From the NCBI RefSeq assembly GCF_963678635.1, contig NC_087067.1:42062696-42126695 (forward strand): 64,000 nucleotides of DNA, read 5' to 3'. A model generated the notes under the pieces. That model was given only the letters and a program-made list of their open reading frames with translations, had not been told where the DNA came from and did no database searches. Source of the DNA: Symsagittifera roscoffensis. Its lineage: Eukaryota > Xenacoelomorpha > Acoela > Convolutidae. Position numbers and translations under genes: made by a program. Positions 54,960 to 64,000 of the stretch are shown one piece after another. Each line of letters starts with the position of its first letter. Positions within the stretch are counted from its first letter, which is position 1.

Positions 54960-55867
54960 TGTAACATTCGCCCGGAAGTACATATTGACGGAAAATAAAG
55001 CTAGGTTCTAAAACCAGTGGCTCTACATGCTTTTCACAGTCTCTGCCAATACCAATTCTTTGTGTGGTCCTTTTGACATCGGATCGACAAAAACGTTACT
55101 GTTTCCGGCTTCGGCCAGAATGACCAGATTAACTTAAATACATGCGAAAATAGTGAGCTCATGGTTGGGTCTCAGTATCCCCAGACGACGAGGTCACTCC
55201 TAAAAATAGGGCTACTACTTATTTATTATATTACGATTGTTTTTGTTCAGTAGATAAAAATCATCATTCCTATTGGAGATGGATCAACCCTTTCCCTCAG
55301 CTCCTAGCTTCTCATAATTTGAAAACGAAATTAGATGTTGTTAAGTCAATTCAGGACATGACCAGAAGCTAAAAGTTCATAAAAACATAGAGTTACAGTT
55401 TTTTCCCGAGACCCCTCCGGATTCTGGAATCCGTGCAAATAACAGTCTTGTTTCTTCCCGGAAGGCTGGACACGTCGTCCCAATACCCTTACTGGTTCTC
55501 GGAATGCGTGGTGTATTGATTGTAGCGGCACCACCGTTACAGCTCGGAATGGTCTTCTGATAGTTGTTTTCTACTTCAATCTCTATCTTTATCGCACAAT
55601 TACCGTTCACGGTTTTTCTCAACGAATTCTGTTGTTGTGTTTTTTCAAAGTTTCAGTTGTCGCAAAATCTCAAATTGTTACGGGTCGTTCATGCTCAAAT
55701 CGTAATTTCAAAAATCAGCACGTCAGGCCAAATTAACCTTTCCTGATTTGTTAAACTGGACAATTAACACCGTTAACTCGTAAAAACGCTCAATATTCCC
55801 AGTCAGATGTAACAAAAAAAATTCGAATCCAAACTTGCATTTTGACACATTATGGTCGAATGTCACA
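54960..55867 (-). repeat. old inverted LTR of the same Ty3 family
   Basis: The reverse complement of the 935-bp LTR can be followed from end to end: TGTAACATTCGCCCGGAAG at the left, AGCTCATGGTTGGGTCTCAG and CCTCCGGATTC in the middle, and TGGTCGAATGTCACA at the right. It is 908 bp with many differences, so it is much older than the pair at 25725 and 42927. No partner LTR was found in the window. Confidence 0.85.
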
Positions 55868-57830
55868 GAAAAACTCGAAGAGTGAAAAAAGTCAGAAGGC
55901 AAGATCTGGCTCTGAGCACAGATAAAATTGATGTAAGCAGTGATTGTAACAAGTTTCCTTTCCGAGTGTCGCGTGCGTCTAAGTGCTCGTGGCCTGCAGG
56001 GAGAACGACTGCAAAAGAAAAAAATTTATTTAATCAAAAACCATAATTGAAACTTGTTTTAGACTATTTGAAGTACCTACAAAAGCAATTTTCTGTAAAC
56101 TTCCCCGTAAAAATTTTATGCAAGTTTTTTTGAAACTTTTGATTCCAGAGCAGGGAAATTTTTAGATCGAACGGTGCTTGCTTTTAATTTTGAACTCTTG
56201 AGATCTCAATTGGGCGAGGTAAAAAAAAAGATGAGAAAAAAGCTTGAGAAAACCTAGCAAAGACAAAAGAGGTAATGAGAAGAAGAGTTTATGAAAAATG
56301 ATTGCTCTCAACCATAAACTATCCAAGTCATGACGAACGGTAGAAGGATTCTGTGCACAAAAAAAGCACACAATCAAGCTTGAGAAGCTCGCAGAGAGAC
56401 CGTAGAGACTTTTGAGAAATCTGACTGATGGGTTGATCAAAATTTTGGATAATATAAATTTGTCAAGATGGTTAGGAGAAGAATTAGGTTTGGGTTCAAA
56501 CATTCGGTCAGTAATTATATCAATGAATTTTATTTCCCTGTCAAAATTGACAGACTTTTGCCAGAATTGAAGTCACATAAGGTATCGGATGACAAATTAT
56601 GTAGATTGAAGCTGTGCCAAAGCTTATAATAAAAGAGTGAAACAAACAGCTTCAGATAAAAGAATAGCAAAAGCCAGAACGTATTTGAAGGACAATGTTC
56701 TTCTGGCTGTGCGGTTTGACAAGGGTGTAGGTTTTGTGTGATGGAAAAAATTGCATACGATCGAACCTACACGATTTTTTATGGTCAAAACCTCTTTTAG
56801 TAAGCACAAATTCTCATGGATAGTGTTGACATGAAATCTGAATGAAAAACTGCTCGCCATCAAAAAGAAGGATGAGATCAGTGTTGAACTCAACAGTAGA
56901 TTGAGGTCCACAGGGCAAAGCCAGCCAGTTGCACAAAGAGAGGAAGCCCCTTTGAACAGTTTTGCTCTGCTTGGTAGCTAATACAACTATTTCAAAAAAT
57001 TGGCAAACTTTTTTGAAAAAATCGATGGGGCAAAGGTTGAAACGAATACGCAGATGGTGAAGAAAGTCCTATAAAAATTGTATTGAACTCTGACAAAGGT
57101 ATAGTTTCTCTCAATAAGAAATTTTTTTACCTCAAGGTCCTTGTGAAAAAAGCTATTAAAATAGCAGTAAAAATTGCACTAAAAACCACGACTCCGTAAA
57201 AGACACTTAAGATGAAGAAAAATGATACATCTGACCGTAAAAATAAAACTTTTAAAGGCAATATTCTGCGGTATATACAAAAAGACGCTGTCATTGAAGC
57301 CATATTGTGGCTCAAAAATAACTAACCGGCCGTGAAAAGGGTAGTGTCACATTTGAGCAATTAAAAAAAAGAAAACGGCGTCTGTCCTCAATTTCCTAAG
57401 AGAGTGACTTGTTGAACAAACGGAGTCGAGAGCGAAGCTTGCTTAAATAAATATCACGTAGCCTGTGGAAGTTAATCTGATTGCAAAATTTCTCGCAAAA
57501 TCGGGCATTGCAAGGCTTATTTAGAGCAACGTGAAGGGACCAACCAGACTTGGAAGATTAAACAATACTAAGGCATGTTGGTGGTTTTGTGAGAAATGTG
57601 AGAGTTTACCCGGTGGTTGTTCTGAAAGCCGCGAACAAACTGCACACAAGCTTACAGTTTATTCTTTAGAAACAAGACAGTAAGGTGAGGGCAAGACTAA
57701 AGGAACAATAAAGGGCGAGAGTAGAGAAAGAAACACAAACGAACAAGTTTATGGAGGATATCATTGATAAAAGAGATGGCGTGAATCAGCAAGGAGCTTT
57801 TTAGAATCAGAGAAAACAGATATACTCGGA
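55868..57830. other. unreadable inner part of the old Ty3 relative
   Basis: Presumed body of the older element, since it lies between its LTR and its recognisable coding scraps, but I could align none of it with certainty. It contains A-rich stretches and no host gene. Confidence 0.35.
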
Positions 57831-57839
57831 GAATTTTTT

Positions 57840-59440
57840 TTCGAGGAGTCTAACAAGATGCAGGATTAGAAAAAAGAACGTCTGTAACGAGAATATAGAG
57901 AAACGCCTGATCGCCTAAAGCAAGCAGACACTATAGTATTGAGAGAGACTTCCCTGGCAGGTCCTCCTCTGATGTTGTTAAAGCCACGAAAACTGAGCCA
58001 GACGACTGAGATGCATGTTTTCTCAGAATCTAAAAGAGTGACGATCCCGGAGCCTAGCGATTCCTTGGATAACTAAAAATTGGAGAGGACTTCAAAACAA
58101 CTAGTAGAAACGGCTAAATGGCCTCAATTAATTTTTTGAACTCTGTGGGCCAATTCCGAAGACGACGGATGGCTTTCACTTTCGCTTGACTGAACTATTT
58201 TTTCTCCTTGACTGAGCGCAGGGGATTTAACAGGGATTTGACCAGCTGCGGAGCCATGGCATGCATAAATCTCAATACTTATGAAGTTTTACACACCCCA
58301 CGAATACTGCTCTATATGTTATCTTCCGATAGCTTCCGTCTTTCAGCATGTCCATTTGTTGGCCCATTTCTTCTACTGTAGACGGCTCTCTGAGTCTGCT
58401 CAGAAAACCTCTGCTAGCTAGTAATCATTGATGCCTGCGAAGACTATTGTTATGGGATTCTATTCTTTTGCCTCTGCACCATTATGATGAGTGCCAGTGC
58501 TTACATTCAATCCCTTTGCTGCTGCAAATTTATTTACGTCTGAACTCGCTGTGATAATTTTTCTAAGCGTTGGAGAAACGGGTCTTTTTCCGGCATTATT
58601 TTACCGGACGACCCTGGACTGGAAAACCACGGGACTTTTGCCAACCAGGAGGAATGTCTCTCTGCCAGGCCTGGTCCTCCTGGTGGAGAATTTAGAAGCG
58701 GAGAAGACAGGGAAACGTAGAGATCTTTCTTGGAGGAGGCTAACAAAAAGCAGAAATAGAAAATATAGCGAATGAAATGAGAAACGAGGCGCTGACCGCC
58801 TACAGCAAGCAGATATTGTAGTACCTGATATGGACGTCGCTCGCAGGAAACTATTGGAGATCCCCACTCTAAAATATTGGAGATCCCGGACCCTTGCGAT
58901 ACCATGACCTTGGATACCCATTAAGTGGAGAGGACTTTAAGACAGCAAGTGGAAACTGCTGGCCGCTCGGTTAGAAAAAAAAATTCCAATAAAGGTTTAC
59001 TAAAGGCGGACCAATAAAAGGCCAATGACAAACTCTGACCGTATCGACCTTCTGAAGAGCAACCAGGGTTATGGAAACTTATTCGTGTTCATGCTTCAAC
59101 GGATCGTCAAGGACCCTGCGTTGAATATGCAGCAAGCAACGCTAGGCACGTCACATCTGACTGTAGGTGATAGCCTGGTGAAGGTAGTCCAGAATATGGG
59201 GACATCCTATGTAACCACAATAATGCTTATTTTTGACGATTTGCATGATACCAGAGAGCCTGATCACTCATACTGCAGCCGGTCTCGGATTGAATGAAAG
59301 AGTCAAGGAATAGAAATGCATAATGCACAATCTCACGCAAGGAAATGCTGACACACTGGTTCTGATTAATTTTTTGAACTCTGTGGGCTAATTCCGAGAA
59401 ACGATAGAGGGCATTCAATTTCGCCTGAATGAAAAATCTC
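57840..59440 (+). mobile_element. old Ty3 relative: coiled-coil and SGNH gene remains, plus strand
   Basis: Two plus-strand pieces, about 57840-58075 and 58720-58915, match the end of the accessory coiled-coil gene (compare 40190-40450). At 59025-59297 the SGNH frame is recognisable (ATLGTSHLTVGDSLVKVV against PLGTSHLILGDSLVRVL). A phrase TTAATTTTTTGAACTCTGTG with GGGC.AATTCCGA occurs at both 58127 and 59367, so the segment was duplicated. These are broken fossils with many changes. The direction is opposite to the LTR at 54960 and to the pol remains at 60170-62960, so the copy is rearranged or is two elements. Confidence 0.65.
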
Positions 59441-60169
59441 TTTTAATATTGACTGGATTACCAGTGGGAATAATTGAAAACCGAAGAAATGAAGAACACA
59501 TAGGCGATCACCATTTCTTGTGGGTTACTCTTGTGAACCTGAACCTCAATCAAACGTGAAGAAAAAGATTGGCAAAATTTCAGCAAGAAGGACGATACAT
59601 CCCAAAAACCAAATTGATGCTCCAGCACCTTCAAGAATCGAAGTGAGTGCATCTAGAGCATAACGACGAGACGATCGCAGCTCGCTGATATGATCGAGAC
59701 CAGTTCTTACGCACTGGCGCATAAACAAGCCGGATTCAATGAAAACGAATTTGAACACAATTAGCTTCCTCCAGGATGGCCTACGGATGTTGGATGGAGC
59801 GAGATAGTCCGTCAACTTCTTGTTTTCCATCGAAAAAGTGGATTGGTTGATCGCAACTAAATTCAACATCATGTTGACAAAAACCCTGAGGTTACCAGGC
59901 CTTCAGGGACTACCCTCGAACAATAAGACGGGATCAGTCAATGCCTGAATTTTACAGCCTGCAAGAACTATCAAGAGAAAAGGAGGGACAAAAGAACTTG
60001 AAGATTTTTGAAGAACGAGCGTTTCTGAGCAATATTTGAAGCTGTTTATGCAAGTGAGGACTCCGCCTGCTCACGTCAGGGAAGAAAGGAGGTATCCAAA
60101 ATTGATAATGCAAGAAGGTGACGTGGATCGCTACAGTGACCTGAAGTGCAAAGCCAAAGATTGTATGCG

Positions 60170-62960
60170 TCTTAGTTGCTGATTTGTCTTCCTAGATTCC
60201 TGTTCCTTCTCATAGTGCATGTGACATGATGGTTTGATCCATATCTTTTTGCTGGCCGTCGTTGGAGTTATCGCTGCTTTCCAAATTGGATCATCAATTG
60301 TTAACTCCTCTTCTTATCATTTACCGATCATCCGCATCAATTCCGGTGTGACCTCTACAGTTTTGTCCAGCAATAACTGCTAATAATTTCCATGTGAGTG
60401 AGCTCCTGCTGAAACAAATTTGAACGTAGTAGCAAAGCCATTTGAACCTAGTCAATTCTATATATGATCTTGATCTTAACTGCCTTATCCATGGGCAGGC
60501 CTGATTCCGTTATGGGCCTGATTCCGTTATGGGCCTGATTCCAATCACCTTGTCAAGGCTAGCCTTCTTGCTGAGGGTGTCAGCCTTTTGGTGCTTGTCG
60601 CGAATCTTGTGTTCGATGATCATATGTTAGCCATCTAATCGAACTATCCAACTCTGGTACCTTGAATACATCTTGAACCAGGAAATTGTTCGGATGTCTA
60701 CTCATAGCTCAAAGTAACGACTCCTTAGCACGATACTTCTGGACAACCGTAAGCATCGCGATTTTTTTGGCGTTTATTGCACCATACCTGATCTGTGTAT
60801 TGCTCAAGCTTTTGCTTCAGTATGAGCTGGGAAACTTTTAAGGTATTATAGACAACATGATGATAGCAACACCCACATTGGCAGATCACATTGATAGATT
60901 TGATGCGATTTTTGACTGCACGAATTTTCGTTGATTCAATAAAGTATCTGGTAAGGATGCTAGATAAGTATGAACTGAAATTGGATCCTGATACAGTAGA
61001 AGCAGAGCTTACATGGAAAACACAGAAGAAAAATAGGCAAGCATTAAGTCACAAGGGCATCGTCTTCTACTGGTACAAGCCTAGTTCTTCCAAAAAACCT
61101 ATTTTCTCCCGGTTTTGTCTTCGCAAAGCTACTTGCCCGAAGGTGAAAACAAGACCTAAGTTGGTGAAGAACACGGCATCTTGAAGTTCCGACAGCCTTA
61201 AATTTTACGTCGTATTGGATATGCATCTTTTCTTGTGACAGCGCTTATAACCAAAGTCATATTAGAACATCATTTGACCTTATTTTTTCTTAGCCACAAC
61301 GACTCTACAGATACAGGGCGTCTTCCAGTGCTTTCAGTAAAATTTTTGTTTCGGCTCGGTATACTTCTGACTTGAAGAGTCTCATCCGCCTGGGTGCGGA
61401 GTAGATCAATCATTTTTCCAACTCTTAAATTTTATCGACAAATTGCACTAACCTTTGTCCGCTTTATGTCATGAAAAAACGTCTGCATCCCGACTCAAAA
61501 CCTCCCTAAGCTTTTCAAATTCTACCACACATTTCTTCCACTCGAACATTTTTTTTCTAGCAAAACATGCTTATTAATTTCTAGTTCATTTGAGTTCTGG
61601 GAAATTGAAAAGTCTTTGAAGCCATCATGTGTCCTCGACCTAATTCTGAATTTTTTCCTTTAAATTTCAATACATTATTTCTATCTGAAACCAAGCCACA
61701 GTTTGCATGTTTTCGACCGTCTCTTCTTTAATGTTTCATCAGCTGTAGCTAAATTTCCTTCCACAATGAATCGAAACCGGTCGTTCCAGTGTGTTCAATA
61801 ATACACTCACGCACAGTCCGCTTCGTGTGACGGAAAAGCCCCGGCTTAAGGAACCGATCTCTGAAGTTAAGGGTTAGGTATCAAACGAACCTGTTTTTCT
61901 ATCTTATAACGCAATTAGCTTTCGTGTCCTGAAAGACGCTCTGACTGCCTGCTTTGCCTTAAATTTTACCTCTCTCTCTCTAAAAATAATAGTATTTCTG
62001 TTCGTTATTTTTTTAATTATAGTTCACTTAAAAATTTCCTCATTGGACTTTTGTTTTGTATCATTCCACTCTTCAAGTCAATGAATAAATCAAATTTCCT
62101 GCCAAAGCCACGGCTCTAAATGAACTATTTGGAATTGACAAGTTTCTCTACCACTAAGAAAACTTCCAATGGTTTGTTCCTCCCATTTGAAGAATTATTA
62201 TAAAAGATCTACCTGCCATGTTACTGGCTACTTAAATCGCAGCTGCCAATCTCAGATTTGTGGATAATTAGATCATCCCTGGTTAAAATTATTTTTTCCA
62301 ATGTCTTGATCGGCATCACACTGACCGCTGCTGCTGTGACTCCTGGTTTCTTCCATCTATCTCTAGCAGATGTGCAGCCAAATCTGCCTCGCAGCCTATC
62401 TGCACTGCCTCTTGCTACATCACGACGTCATGGCCGCTTCTTCAGAGTTTTAACTCATCTTGACCGAGATGCATCTGTCTCTCATGTTCACTGTCTGTCA
62501 TGACACAATTCTGGGTGTAGGTCTTGATACCATTCGCCTTGAAAGCTACTTGATATGGTGCATAGACTCCAACTTAATGCCCATTGAATATATGGTCTGA
62601 GAACTACTCGTGAACAAGAGAGCCCGCAATGTCTCGATGCATCTTGGTGAATTTCACTGGTTCACAAAAATTCTCAATCTTCTGACGTGTTATTGATTGT
62701 ATTTCAATGTGATGACAAATTTTAAAAGTTTGACTAGATATGACGCTCGGCTTCATCCTGAAGCTGCTCGGTGCCGTGGTATCTTCTAGTGAAGTTTCTA
62801 CAAAAAAAAGTTAGTTGATCTTTCACCCTATAAATGTGCAATTCCAGTTTGAGCTTCTCTTCGTAGCCTTTCTTAGTATCCTTTGTTACCAATTCTGGTT
62901 GACCCCTGCTCAATGCCTCTCTGATCGCTTTTTGTAACGATTTGCAAATCTTGTGTCATC
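60170..62960 (-). mobile_element. old Ty3 relative: gag-pol remains, minus strand
   Basis: Read on the minus strand, pieces match the young element in gag-to-pol order: the gag end (about 62960-62820), protease (62450-62250), RT (61250-61040), RNase H and the following region (60680-60470), and the sequence before integrase (60370-60320). A small stretch at 60850-61037 matches RT on the plus strand, so it is locally inverted. A word of about 18 bp (GCCTGATTCCGTTATGG) is repeated in tandem at 60508-60545. Strongly eroded, with many breaks. Confidence 0.7.
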
Positions 62961-64000
62961 TTGTGGCCTCAAATTTGAAAAATGTATATATTTTGAAAGA
63001 TTTTTGAAACATCGAAAATTTGACGTCGCCCAGTATGATTTGGAAGTAATATTTCATATTTTCCCATTTCAAATAACTTCTTGGATTATCTACGAAAATG
63101 ACCCTTCACTGATCATTTGAGATGAAGTTTCTCCTTGGATAGCATCGTTTGCAGAGGTAAAAGATGCCCCGTCTACATGGCACAGGTTCGTTTTTTTTAT
63201 TGCGTTTGCACAAAATTCCAAAAAGCCGAGATAGATATTGTTTTAGGTTTGCATTGTCATACAGTCAATTTTTCGAGAGTATACTGTACAACTGTGCTGT
63301 TTGCTTGCAGACATTTAAAGTTGGCAGATCAACTGATCACTGTCTTGCCTGGTCCCCTGATTTGTTTTCACATCATGTAACGATATGATTCAAAGTCGTT
63401 TTTTCCACAAAATAACCTTTCAGAAGAGGAAAAAATTGTGAAAATCCATATATACAGATAGAGGTTTTTAGTTTAACTTTTTCGATTTTAACAATTATGA
63501 TCTGAGGATTCATGAAAAAGACCTCGATTGAATTACAACGAAATAGGTTAATTCTGGGTAGTAATTAAGCGCTTGAGACCCGTATGTGATGATAAGCACC
63601 ACATACCCAATATGAAATAATTTATGCTTTGATGTTCGTTCTGGATGAGGATTACAAACATGACAACTTGTAAAAAACAATCAGCTGAACTGTTATCAAT
63701 TGTCCCTGCGGTTCGGTTCAATCACTTCTGGTTTTCTTCAAAAAATCTGTTTTCTACAATGAGAGATGTGACCCCCTGTGACTGCCAATGAAGCTTATTG
63801 ATTTATCTATGAAATTTTTTGTGCCTTGGTTCAACGCATAATTTACCCAAAAATTGATCTCAACACCTAACTATCGCCATTCAACAGGATTTTACTGTTC
63901 ATAAAAAAGCTTAATTACCACATGGTTCAAAACTCCGCAATCCATCAAGGAAGGAATTCTAGAGAAACTTGTGAAGCTAGCAGCTGAGGCAGGATATCAA
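62961..64000. other. AT-rich right edge, nothing recognised
   Basis: No gene, repeat or element end recognised. The overlapping plus-strand frames at 63135-63388 have no similarity I can name and overlap each other, so I do not call them. The gag 5' part and second LTR of the old element would be expected here or beyond, but I could not find them. Confidence 0.45.

Noticed and set aside
63135-63388. Two overlapping plus-strand frames near the right end
   Set aside because: They overlap in different frames, have no known domain, and the region may be part of the eroded Ty3 relative.

Overview
The window is nuclear DNA of an invertebrate animal. It is AT-rich, its genes have introns with GT..AG borders, and all four recognised host genes are animal genes on the minus strand: mitochondrial ribosomal protein S16 (2161-4071), the cytosolic endo-beta-N-acetylglucosaminidase ENGASE (7405-14962), WBP2 (21539-22498) and BRAP (22659-24461). 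A clean 3' splice acceptor lies 4 to 17 bases upstream of the start codon in three of the four. BRAP and WBP2 are head-to-tail only about 160 bp apart, with a poly(A) signal and an acceptor between them. This is what operons with spliced-leader trans-splicing look like (known in tunicates, flatworms, nematodes, chaetognaths and others). I lean weakly towards a tunicate-like animal; the sequence does not settle it.

Layout. 1-24.6 kb is the host-gene half: four genes whose introns and spacers are full of small repeats (hAT-like MITEs with 8-bp target duplications, long tRNA-headed SINE-like repeats, a duplicated 0.8-kb segment with a broken WBP2 exon, and a decayed tandem array at 16-17 kb). 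24.7-49.9 kb is a LINE cluster of rearranged copies. Each LINE carries an ORF1 with a PHD-like zinc finger, an endonuclease/RT ORF2, and an unidentified basic-tailed reading frame upstream. A very large LTR retrotransposon has landed in this cluster. 50.5-52.6 kb is a minus-strand LINE with a restriction-like endonuclease type C-terminus. 54.4-63 kb holds the eroded, rearranged remains of an older relative of the LTR element.

The main object is the LTR retrotransposon at 25725-43861: 18,137 bp, Ty3/gypsy type, with two 935-bp LTRs that look identical by eye, so it is a recent insertion. Besides gag, protease, RT, RNase H and integrase it has three things not expected in this family. First, a TARG1/OARD1-like macrodomain (ADP-ribose binding or hydrolysis fold) sits at the end of the Pol coding region. 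Second, a set of extra reading frames follows pol, one with the GDSL, GTNN and DGIH blocks of an SGNH hydrolase/esterase. Third, about 15 copies of a short GC-rich motif (ATCCGGAGGGGTC) fill a 3-kb untranslated leader, and another motif (TTTGTCCGGGGAG) recurs in the pol region and immediately before the 3' LTR, at the polypurine-tract position. The older relative at 54-63 kb still shows the SGNH block, so this accessory gene is a long-standing part of the lineage.

Coordinates of exons come from reading splice borders by eye. Parts of the virus-like elements are given only as domain ranges.
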